NCBI GenBank assembly: GCA_025997275.1
Contig: BNUJ01000027.1
Coordinates: 1-15,661, forward strand
Reading direction: 5' to 3'
DNA: 15,661 nt
From: Deferribacterales bacterium
Lineage (GTDB): Bacteria > Chrysiogenota > Deferribacteres > Deferribacterales > JAISNW01
This document shows positions 6,591-13,244 of this stretch, in pieces. How positions within the stretch are numbered: the first letter of the stretch is position 1; each line of letters starts with the position of its first letter. Under the pieces are notes generated by a model, which worked only from the letters and a program-made list of their open reading frames with translations, searched no databases and was not told the DNA's origin. Made by a program: the position numbers and the translations under genes.

Positions 6591-7358
6591 TTATGTAATA
6601 AATCCACTTGGTTTTTTATTTGCAGGTTCAAATCGTAACCCATCTAGGTCTGATAACATATTGCTCCATACTCTTCCACCGTTGTTCTTCCAGTCTAACA
6701 AAATGTTAGTTGCCACTTCTTTGGGAGTTGCACCACGTTGTCTATATTCTTCCCCAGTCTTGACAATATGGGTGCGTGCCCCCAGCTCTACTATCGTTTC
6801 TATTACCTTACGCGTTAGCTCATCTCCTGCTACTTTAGGTATATTAAAGCGAACATTACAATCTAACATTTCGTATAAAAAAAGCCTTCCCCCTTCAACG
6901 CCTTCAAATTGTTTTTCTTCAAACTGCTTTTTGTATAAATTCACATAATAGTCAAGCGTTTGCCCGTCTAAAATATCATCATACTGAAGCTTAGTAAAGC
7001 ATAAACCAATTACACAGTCTGACACAGGATTACAAAAGGAACGCATATGCGTAATCATTCCACCGCGTGCCAGCCAATGTTCATAAATATTATAAGCTAT
7101 CTCTTCTGGACGGTCACCATAAAACGTAACCAACCCTAACCTCGTGTCTCTATGTCCTCTTGCTACTCTAGCACCCACATCCAAACATGCCCTTATGCAC
7201 GTTACCATAACATACTTTACTTCATCGTAAGATAGTGGTATGTGTGCCCATTGTGGAGACTCTCCAATAAAACCATATAACATAATATCGTCATCAATGG
7301 GGTCCTCACAGCCATAACCTATATTTTTTTTTACTAGTTCCTTGACTTCATTTCTCAT
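6591..7358 (-). CDS. Unknown cytosolic protein with an internal duplication
   Basis: 255 residues, no signal peptide or membrane segment; I do not recognise the family. Two related segments are visible. Residues about 47-104 read VMVTCIRACLDVGAR... then RPEEIAYNIYEHWLARGGMI; residues about 180-230 read RKVIETIVELGAR... then TPKEVATNILLDWKNNGGRV. The shared pattern is [VI]-x-x-x-x-[LV]-[DE]-x-G-A-R, about 20 residues, then P-[EK]-E-[IV]-A-x-N-I-x-x-x-W-x-x-x-G-G. Seven cysteines (17, 54, 58, 109, 115, 120, 167) are unusual for its size. Last gene of the minus-strand cassette, 48 bases after the small secreted protein; the ribosome binding site is weak (GAGAGAG). The N-terminal D-x-I-x-x-D-I-M-L-Y-G resembles a segment of the lipoprotein upstream. 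Confidence 0.75.
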   Translation of the reverse strand: MRNEVKELVKKNIGYGCEDPIDDDIMLYGFIGESPQWAHIPLSYDEVKYVMVTCIRACLDVGARVARGHRDTRLGLVTFYGDRPEEIAYNIYEHWLARGGMITHMRSFCNPVSDCVIGLCFTKLQYDDILDGQTLDYYVNLYKKQFEEKQFEGVEGGRLFLYEMLDCNVRFNIPKVAGDELTRKVIETIVELGARTHIVKTGEEYRQRGATPKEVATNILLDWKNNGGRVWSNMLSDLDGLRFEPANKKPSGFIT

Positions 7359-7406
7359 TTTGCAACTCTCTCTGCACCAAAGACATGATATCTAACATCT
7401 GATTTA

Positions 7407-7655
7407 TTAGCCGTTTTTACAAGCAGAGCGAAATTCTCCGTTTGGAGCTACCACAGAGCCTGCCTGCGCCATATCGTTGCCCGCTTGGAACACCACGTCC
7501 CCACCAGCATACATTTCTGAACCAGTATACGTTTCACTCTTGTTTGTGCTACTGCTTGTCTCTGAATTATACTGTAGCCCAGCATTAGCATAGAAACCAG
7601 TGCCAAAAAATAAACCTAACAGAGAAAACAGAAACTTAAAAGCATATCTAGTCAT
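7407..7655 (-). CDS. Small secreted protein, unknown
   Basis: 82 residues from the ATG at 7655, which overlaps the upstream stop as TAATG; a TTG two codons earlier (7661) is an alternative start. A clear signal peptide ends near FGTGFYANA. The mature ~57 residues are rich in Ser, Thr, Gly and Gln, with NSETSSSTNKSETYTGSE followed by GGDVVFQAGNDMAQAGSVV, a pattern like one turn of a beta-helical surface protein. One cysteine close to the C-terminus. Translationally coupled to the lipoprotein gene, so the two probably work together at the cell envelope. No family recognised; too short to be a transporter or enzyme with confidence. Confidence 0.65.
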   Translation of the reverse strand: MTRYAFKFLFSLLGLFFGTGFYANAGLQYNSETSSSTNKSETYTGSEMYAGGDVVFQAGNDMAQAGSVVAPNGEFRSACKNG

Positions 7656-8428
7656 TACCAAGCACCCATAGTTAGTACCTCAAGAACAAGGACGCCAACA
7701 ACAGCTAGCGTGAACCTACTATCACACATGTTGACCCCAAAAAAGTAAGGTCCCATTGGAGCTCCATTTCTATGTAATCCATCAAATATAAATGTAAGCT
7801 GTGGGTATTTTTCACGCATAGACCGTGCACGCTGATCTCTATAGTCAGCATCACAAGACCCTACTTCTCTTATGTATCCCACATACCAATCTTCAAGGGC
7901 GACATTATACTCTACAAAGAATTTATGGTCGGGCGTGTTATTGAGTATATCTCTAATGTTAAACTTACCGTTTTCAGGCACGTACTCCCTGTATGACGTA
8001 TAAGCCTTGCCGAATGATAGCGTGCCAAAATTTGAAGTAAGAAAGCGGGCATTGCTATCAAAATAATATTCTGTTTTTAATTCTAGCTTGCCATCCTTAT
8101 ATAAACGATTCGTACTAAAAGATAAAACAATATAAGGTTTGGTAATCGCCAGTGCCTCCTCACCTATACCATAAAGCATTACATCAACTTCTATTTCATC
8201 ATCAAATCTGAGTGTAGCGTATGACCTTTCCCTGTATGGTTTATAACCATGCAGATAAAGCATAGGAGCCATATAATCGAAGTTTCCCACAGCTACGGGA
8301 GCACTGTGAGTACAAGCACTAGCCAAAAGAAATATAGCTATAATAAAAAATCGTCCGTAATTACGTTTCATATACGCAAATGAACGTAAAGACAGGTGAC
8401 CATAGATACAAACCTTAGAAGTACGCAT
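7655..8428 (-). CDS. Putative lipoprotein of unknown function with hydrophobic C-terminal tail
   Basis: 257 residues. The start at 8428 is chosen for the strong GGAGGGG eight bases upstream; ATG at 8371 (Met20) would give a more usual signal peptide but lacks a ribosome binding site. The hydrophobic stretch RFFIIAIFLLASAC ends at a lipobox with Cys39. The body is mixed alpha/beta-looking and rich in aromatic residues (RSYATLRFDDEIEVDVMLYG, DWYVGYIREVGS). The last 19 residues, after MCDSR, are almost all hydrophobic (FTLAVVGVLVLEVLTMGAW), which could be a membrane or export-related tail. First gene of a three-gene unit with its own promoter, also open to read-through from pstA. I do not recognise the family. 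Confidence 0.72.
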   Translation of the reverse strand: MRTSKVCIYGHLSLRSFAYMKRNYGRFFIIAIFLLASACTHSAPVAVGNFDYMAPMLYLHGYKPYRERSYATLRFDDEIEVDVMLYGIGEEALAITKPYIVLSFSTNRLYKDGKLELKTEYYFDSNARFLTSNFGTLSFGKAYTSYREYVPENGKFNIRDILNNTPDHKFFVEYNVALEDWYVGYIREVGSCDADYRDQRARSMREKYPQLTFIFDGLHRNGAPMGPYFFGVNMCDSRFTLAVVGVLVLEVLTMGAW

Positions 8429-8473
8429 AAACTAAACCCCTCCAACCAGTTTGGATAAGATACTCTGTATTGC

Positions 8474-8502
8474 TTATAACATACAATAAATACACAAGTC
8501 AA
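8474..8502 (-). promoter_or_regulatory. Promoter of the lipoprotein cassette
   Basis: On the minus strand, -35 TTGACT (8502-8497) and -10 TTATAA (8479-8474), spacer 17 bases, about 45 bases upstream of the lipoprotein ATG. No Pho box is seen next to it. No terminator is visible between pstA and this promoter. Confidence 0.6.
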
Positions 8503-8542
8503 ATGTTTTTCGTTCAATGCAAAATATCTCTACTCCATTCAT
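8474..8542 (-). other. Orphan initiation site and 22-codon ORF at the end of pstA (possible pstB remnant)
   Basis: GGAGG (8553-8549) inside the end of pstA lies 6 bases before an ATG that overlaps the pstA stop (ATGA), exactly the arrangement expected for a following pstB. The frame then runs 22 codons to TAA. It begins MNGVEIF, to be compared with MNCFDIQ of the intact PstB 3.8 kb away; the first six bases, ATGAAT, are identical. It looks like a vestige or a junction scar rather than a working gene. Confidence 0.45.
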
Positions 8543-9363
8543 GATTTGCCTCCAATCCGCCGAGCAAGCTTTGCGGAGCCGATATTGGTTAAAACTACAA
8601 CAATCAAAAGCATAACCGCCGTGGCATAGCCCTCGTTTGTATGAAGCCCCTCACTGGAAAGAGCATACATATGAACCGACAGGGTGCGCACTGACTGCAT
8701 TGGGTTTTCAGGTATTTGAGCCACTGTTCCGGCGGTATAAATCAATGCCGCCGTCTCCCCTACAATGCGACCGATGGAAAGGATTACTCCAGCTAGAATG
8801 CCTGGCATCGCAGCGGGCAACACAATCCGGAATACTGTGCGAAGCTTGCCCGCACCCAAACCGAAAGCTCCCTCGCGGTAGGCATCGGGAACGGATTGCA
8901 GGGCTTCCTCACTTGAACGCATAATCAGCGGCAAAATCATAATTGACAAGGTGAACGCTCCCGCAAGCAGAGAAAATCCCCAACCTAAAAATGTAACAAA
9001 AAATAACATTCCAAACAGCCCATATACAATAGAGGGGATGCCGGAGAGCGTTTCTGTTGTTACCCTCACTAAAGTTACGTTTTTATTGCCGCGTTTTGCA
9101 TATTCTATAAGATAAATCGCCGCAAAAACGCCGAATGGCACAGCAATAACGAGCGATAGCAACGTCATTATGACGGTGGAAATCATTGCAGGCATTAGCG
9201 ACACGTTTTCGCTGTTGTAGTCAAGCGCAAAAAGTGACAGCTTGAGATGGGGAACGCCTTTCACAAAGATAAACCCCACAAGGAACAAGAGCATTGAAAA
9301 CGTAAGAGCGGCAGCCGCCCATGTAGTGACACTCATAAATAGTTCAGATGGTTTTTTATGCAA
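8539..9363 (-). CDS. pstA: Phosphate ABC transporter permease PstA
   Basis: A 274-residue inner-membrane permease. Membrane segments start at about 12-34, and the ABC-permease EAA-type loop reads ALQSVPDAYREGAFGLGAGKLRTVFRIVLPAAMPGILAG, with GIPSIVYGLFGM before it. It pairs with PstC to form the channel energised by PstB. The start is TTG at 9363, supported by AGGAGGG eight bases upstream inside the end of pstC; ATG ten codons later lacks such a site. It ends with an ATGA and a good ribosome binding site, but pstB does not follow. Confidence 0.95.
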   Translation of the reverse strand: MHKKPSELFMSVTTWAAAALTFSMLLFLVGFIFVKGVPHLKLSLFALDYNSENVSLMPAMISTVIMTLLSLVIAVPFGVFAAIYLIEYAKRGNKNVTLVRVTTETLSGIPSIVYGLFGMLFFVTFLGWGFSLLAGAFTLSIMILPLIMRSSEEALQSVPDAYREGAFGLGAGKLRTVFRIVLPAAMPGILAGVILSIGRIVGETAALIYTAGTVAQIPENPMQSVRTLSVHMYALSSEGLHTNEGYATAVMLLIVVVLTNIGSAKLARRIGGKS

Positions 9364-10197
9364 TTACTTTACCCTCCTCTTCAGCACCGAAAAACTTAGA
9401 TTGATGAACAGGATAAACACAAACAGAACAACACCAGTTGCAATCAATGCCTCACGGTGCATATCTGTAGCATACCCCATTTCAAGAACGATGTTTGCAG
9501 TAAGTGTGCGAATGCCCTTAAATATAGACACTGGCATACGTGCTTGATTTCCCGCCACCATAATTACTGCCATAGTTTCACCTACAGCGCGACCAACTCC
9601 GAGGACAACTGCCGCAAGTACGCCAGACTTAGCGGCAGGGAGCAGAACAAAAAACACACTACGGTAGTGCCCCGCACCAAGTGCCAATGCGCCCTCATAA
9701 TAATGTTCGGGAACAGCGCGTAGTGCGCTCTCGGCAATACCAATGATTGTAGGTAAAATCATAATACTAAGCAGAATACAAGCTGATAAAATGCTGTTGC
9801 CTGTAAGCGGGATAATGATTGCCATGCCGAAAAAACCATACACAACGGAGGGAATGCCTGATAGCAGTTCCACACCCGGCTTGAGTACGCGATAGAGTCT
9901 TTTTGGACAGGCACGGGCGAGAAAAATTGCCGACAGGACACCGATTGGAACGCCAATAATTACAGCCCCTGCTGTAACATACAAACTGCCAAGTATCATC
10001 GGAAATATTCCGAATATAGGGGGTGTGTCTGCTGGCGACCATTCTCTGCCAAGTAAAAAATTGAACAAGCCTATTTTACCCATTGCAGGGAGTCCTTTTG
10101 TCAACAAAAAAACACAGATTAAGCCGACCGCCAATATGGAAACAAGTGCTGATATTAAAAACACAGCACTCATAACCTTTTCTCTCATGTTACTCAT
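9364..10197 (-). CDS. pstC: Phosphate ABC transporter permease PstC
   Basis: A 277-residue polytopic membrane protein of the usual family length. First membrane segment at about 11-33, further hydrophobic segments spaced along the chain, and a permease loop with ALRAVPEHYYEGALALGAGHYRSVFFVLLPAAKSGVLA. Motifs GVPIGVLSAIFLA and LLSGIPSVVYGFFGMA are typical of PstC. Its ATG overlaps the pstS stop (ATGA), so the two are coupled; pstA begins directly after its stop. Confidence 0.95.
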   Translation of the reverse strand: MSNMREKVMSAVFLISALVSILAVGLICVFLLTKGLPAMGKIGLFNFLLGREWSPADTPPIFGIFPMILGSLYVTAGAVIIGVPIGVLSAIFLARACPKRLYRVLKPGVELLSGIPSVVYGFFGMAIIIPLTGNSILSACILLSIMILPTIIGIAESALRAVPEHYYEGALALGAGHYRSVFFVLLPAAKSGVLAAVVLGVGRAVGETMAVIMVAGNQARMPVSIFKGIRTLTANIVLEMGYATDMHREALIATGVVLFVFILFINLSFSVLKRRVK

Positions 10198-11066
10198 TTG
10201 CCTACATCACTCCAGTTCACCATTTTACCTGTAAAGATGCCCTTTACCTGTTCTTTTGTGAGACTAGTTGTCGGATTCTCGTTATTCACAATTACGGCAA
10301 TTCCGTCAAGAGCAATTTTCGTTGCGGATAGCATAATAAGTTCGCTGTCCTTTAATTCACGACTTGCCATGCCAATGTCACAAGTTCCGTTAATAGCACC
10401 TATCATACCAGCTGATGAATCGCTCATCTGAATTTCTATGTTGACGTTTGGGTTTAGCCCAATATACGCTTCTTTCAGCTTTTCCATAATTGGCGTGACA
10501 GAAGAAGAACCCGCAACTACGATTTTGCCAGAGAGCCTGTTTCTAGTATATGACGGAGCATTGTCAATAATTGCAATATAGCTTTTGGCTACAACTGCCT
10601 GACCTTCCGCCGACAAAATAAATTTGATGAAATCTGTGGCAAGCTCAGCAGGTTTGCTCTTGGTTGCGATGTTGAATGGTCGGGAAATAGAATATAGACC
10701 TTTTTTTACATTTTCGGCAGATGCCTTTACACCCTCAATATCTGTCGCTTTTACAGTGTCATTCAATGAGCCAAGTGAGATATAGCCTATAGCATACTTG
10801 TCTCCTGAAATATTCGTCATCATTACATCGGTTTGTTTAGCTATAACGGCTTCTTTTGTTGTCATATCCTTTCTGTTTCCGTTATCGCCCTTAACCTCAA
10901 TGCCAAAGAGTTCAATGAACGCCACGCGCGTGCCAGAGCCGTCTTCGCGCGATACGACGCTGATTGCCTTTGCCTTGTCAAATATCCCCTTTCTTTCCCC
11001 AGCACATCCTGTGAACACAGATAATGTCGCAAGTAAAAGTAGAATAGGTGTTGACTTACTCATCAT
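10194..11066 (-). CDS. pstS: Phosphate-binding lipoprotein PstS with halves in permuted order
   Basis: A 290-residue phosphate-binding lipoprotein: signal peptide and lipobox FTGC with Cys21. The order of conserved segments is unusual. The part normally in the second half comes first: ISVVSREDGSGTR (35-47), YAIGYISLGSLNDTVKA (91-107), SRPFNIATK, FILSAEGQAVV (149-159). After a short linker (about 164-180) comes the normal N-terminal part: GKIVVAGSSSVTPIMEKLKEAY (180-201), DSSAGMIGAINGTCDIGMASREL, ALDGIAVIVNNENP, and GIFTGKMVNWSDVG at the very end (277-289). All phosphate-binding loops (AGSSSV, DSSAG, SREDGSGTR) are present, so binding is likely. Pho boxes lie upstream; GGAGG precedes two adjacent ATG codons. 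Confidence 0.93.
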   Translation of the reverse strand: MMSKSTPILLLLATLSVFTGCAGERKGIFDKAKAISVVSREDGSGTRVAFIELFGIEVKGDNGNRKDMTTKEAVIAKQTDVMMTNISGDKYAIGYISLGSLNDTVKATDIEGVKASAENVKKGLYSISRPFNIATKSKPAELATDFIKFILSAEGQAVVAKSYIAIIDNAPSYTRNRLSGKIVVAGSSSVTPIMEKLKEAYIGLNPNVNIEIQMSDSSAGMIGAINGTCDIGMASRELKDSELIMLSATKIALDGIAVIVNNENPTTSLTKEQVKGIFTGKMVNWSDVGK

Positions 11067-11101
11067 AATTTCCTCCAGTTTCTATTTTCTTGGCTGATAA
11101 T

Positions 11102-11151
11102 ATTATAGGAATATATAATCTGGTAGCAGTTTTATGTAAAAAATGTGTAAA
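11102..11151 (-). promoter_or_regulatory. Pho-box promoter of pstSCA
   Basis: On the minus strand TTTACA (11151-11146) and TTTACA (11140-11135) are 11 bases apart, with a third in-register but degenerate unit CTGCTA (11129-11124). -10 candidates are TATAAT (11107-11102) or TTATAT (11118-11113). There is no good -35 box for either, as expected where a bound PhoB/PhoP activates. The array matches the one before merR-pstB. Confidence 0.7.
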
Positions 11152-11180
11152 ATCAAAATATGACTATAATATTTCTGGAA

Positions 11181-11209
11181 TTGACAGAAAAAGTGAAATA
11201 TGATAAACT
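11181..11209 (+). promoter_or_regulatory. Promoter of radA
   Basis: -35 TTGACA (11181-11186) and -10 TAAACT (11204-11209), spacer 17 bases, with a TG one base before the -10 (extended -10). Divergent from the pstS promoter, whose Pho boxes end 29 bases away. Confidence 0.7.
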
Positions 11210-11231
11210 TCGTGTAGTAAAAGGAGCTTAT

Positions 11232-11273
11232 ATGGCACTTCCGTATTGTATTGCATATTTGGTTGTCAAGTAA
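11232..11273 (+). CDS. Possible 13-residue leader peptide upstream of radA
   Basis: AAAAGGAG (11219-11226) lies five bases before ATG; the frame encodes MALPYCIAYLVVK and stops with TAA five bases before the radA ATG. This is the best ribosome binding site in the region, while radA itself has none visible, so translation of radA may depend on reinitiation after the leader. Small ORFs arise by chance, so confidence is moderate. Confidence 0.45.
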   Translation: MALPYCIAYLVVK

Positions 11274-11278
11274 CTTTA

Positions 11279-12634
11279 ATGGCAAAGCAAAAAACACAAT
11301 ATGTATGTTCAAACTGCGGGGCATCATCCCCCAAATGGCTTGGCAAGTGTCCAGAGTGTGGCTCTTGGAATACTATGGCAGAAGAAATCCTGCAAGCAAG
11401 CAAGCCACAGGGGGGAGTAGCTGGACTATCGGGACATAAAGTAGGCTCAAGCCCTATCCTAATGCGTGAGGTTCAAGGTGTGGAAACCATACGCTACACA
11501 ACGGGAATCGGCGAGTTAGACCTTGCATTGGGTGGCGGGCTAGTAAAAGGCTCTGTTATACTGATAGGTGGTGAACCGGGTATCGGCAAGTCAACCATTA
11601 TGCTACAACTTGCCAGCGTCATAAGCCACCAATATAAACGCAAGCTTTTATACGTATCGGGTGAAGAATCCGCCGAACAGATAAAAATGCGAGCGGTCAG
11701 GTTGGATGCTGACACAGAAAACTTGCACCTGCTTACAACCTCTTCATTTGAAGATGTGCTTGCGGCACTAGAGGCAAGTTATTTTGAATTCGTAGTGATA
11801 GACTCCATACAAACAGTCGTTTCGTCTGAATTGTCATCGTCCGGCGGAACGGTCGGGCAGGTGCGCCATATTACATACAAACTTGTAGAACTTGCTAAGT
11901 CGCGCGGTATAACTGTTTTTATAGTCGGTCAGGTCACCAAAGATGGCAATATTGCGGGACCTAAAGTATTAGAACACCTAGTTGACACCGTTCTATACTT
12001 TGAGGGGGACTACACACGCGGGATTAGACTACTGCGCACAGTGAAAAATAGGTTCGGTTCCACTAATGAAGTTGGATTATTTGAGATGACCGAAAAGGGG
12101 TTAGTTGAGGTAGGTGGAGATTTATTTTTACAGCAAGACACTAGCAGTGCATCGGGGCAGGCAATCTGTGCGGTAATGGAGGGCACACGTTCATTTTTAG
12201 TAGAGATACAGGCACTTATAGCCCCTACCTTTCTGCAATTTCCGCGCCGCAACACAAACGGATTTGACCATAACAGGTTGCAAATGCTTGCAGCGGTGCT
12301 AGAAAAGCGTGGCGGCTTTAACCTATCATCCGCAGATATATATCTAAATATTGCGGGAGGCTTGCGAATTACCGAGCCTGCTGCAGATATTGCAGTGTGC
12401 GCCGCCCTAATATCGTCATTCAAAGATAAGGTTATAGACAGGCGCAAAATATTTATAGGCGAGGTAGGTTTGTCGGGTGAAGTGCGTCCTGTTTCCAATA
12501 TGGTAGCTAGGGTAAATGAGGCGGCGAGGTTGGGGATGAACACCTTTTATTCGCCAACAGATGCCGCTGACAAGCGCATTAAAACATTCAGAATAAAGAA
12601 CGTTCGTGATTTAATACTATTTTTGGATAAATAA
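11279..12634 (+). CDS. radA: DNA repair protein RadA
   Basis: A 451-residue RecA-like ATPase/branch-migration protein from ATG at 11279; the frame is open upstream to a TTG at 11246, but family members begin with MAK...YVC as here. A four-cysteine zinc finger (CSNCG...CPECG, residues 10-28) is followed by Walker A GGEPGIGKST, Walker B-like FVVIDSIQT, the RadA-specific KNRFGSTNEVGLFEM, and a C-terminal Lon-protease-like domain (NIAGGLRITEPAADIAVCAAL, GEVGLSGEVRPV). RadA drives branch migration of recombination intermediates (family knowledge). It leads the plus-strand operon with rlmE and the CCA-type gene. Confidence 0.95.
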   Translation: MAKQKTQYVCSNCGASSPKWLGKCPECGSWNTMAEEILQASKPQGGVAGLSGHKVGSSPILMREVQGVETIRYTTGIGELDLALGGGLVKGSVILIGGEPGIGKSTIMLQLASVISHQYKRKLLYVSGEESAEQIKMRAVRLDADTENLHLLTTSSFEDVLAALEASYFEFVVIDSIQTVVSSELSSSGGTVGQVRHITYKLVELAKSRGITVFIVGQVTKDGNIAGPKVLEHLVDTVLYFEGDYTRGIRLLRTVKNRFGSTNEVGLFEMTEKGLVEVGGDLFLQQDTSSASGQAICAVMEGTRSFLVEIQALIAPTFLQFPRRNTNGFDHNRLQMLAAVLEKRGGFNLSSADIYLNIAGGLRITEPAADIAVCAALISSFKDKVIDRRKIFIGEVGLSGEVRPVSNMVARVNEAARLGMNTFYSPTDAADKRIKTFRIKNVRDLILFLDK

Positions 12635-12635
12635 T

Positions 12636-13244
12636 ATGGCACACAATCCATACAAGCGCAAAGACAGTTACTATCTGAAAGCAAAGCAAGAGGGTTATAA
12701 GTCCCGCGCTGCATATAAGTTGATAGAGTTAAATCAAAAATATAAACTGTTGAAAAAGGGCTATAGCGTGCTTGACTGCGGGGCTGCACCCGGCGGGTGG
12801 ACTCAAGTTGCTCTATCGCTGGTGGAAACAACAGGGTGCGTAGTTGCTGTGGACTATGAGGTCATAGAGGGGATATCAGGTGATAACTTCACCTTTATCC
12901 AGGGGGATATGCTAAAAGCAGAAACTATTACAGCTGTTCTACAGGCAGCGAATGGTAGTTTCAATGCGGTGCTGTCTGATATGGCACCTAAGACTACGGG
13001 TATCAAACTAAAAGACCATGTCGGTAGCATAGAGCTAGCTACTGTTGCCCTAGAAATAGCAAAAAATACTCTAAAAGCAGGTGGCTCATTCCTAGTAAAA
13101 ATATTTGACGGGGAGGACCGCCCTGCATATCTAAAATCGTTAAAAACACTGTTCCGTGAAGTTCGCACCATTAGACCAGATGCCACGCGCAAAGAATCTT
13201 ATGAAATGTATGTGGTGGCTATAGGCAAACTTCCGCAGGTATGA
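12636..13244 (+). CDS. rlmE: 23S rRNA (uridine-2'-O)-methyltransferase, RlmE/FtsJ family
   Basis: A 202-residue SAM-dependent methyltransferase of RlmE length that would methylate the ribose of a uridine in the 23S rRNA A loop. N-terminal YYLKAKQEGYKSRAAYKL, SAM motif VLDCGAAPGGWTQVA (45-59) and the catalytic K-D-K-E set Lys28, Asp115 (SDMAPKTTG), Lys155 (FLVKIF) and Glu190 (SYEMYVVA). The ATG is one base after the radA stop. Cys48 replaces the usual Leu in the SAM motif, which should not matter. Related FtsJ-like enzymes modify tRNA, but the length and motifs favour RlmE. Confidence 0.88.
   Translation: MAHNPYKRKDSYYLKAKQEGYKSRAAYKLIELNQKYKLLKKGYSVLDCGAAPGGWTQVALSLVETTGCVVAVDYEVIEGISGDNFTFIQGDMLKAETITAVLQAANGSFNAVLSDMAPKTTGIKLKDHVGSIELATVALEIAKNTLKAGGSFLVKIFDGEDRPAYLKSLKTLFREVRTIRPDATRKESYEMYVVAIGKLPQV

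Noticed and set aside
4739..8542. The interval between pstA and pstB as a classical transposon
   Set aside because: No transposase, integrase or terminal inverted repeats are visible; a 6-bp direct repeat alone is not enough.
11246..11278. Earlier TTG start of radA at 11246
   Set aside because: The family begins at the MAK...YVC region, and no ribosome binding site precedes the TTG.
12854..13192. Minus-strand ORFs opposite rlmE and the CCA-type gene
   Set aside because: Shadows of well-supported plus-strand genes, with low-complexity Ser-rich translations.
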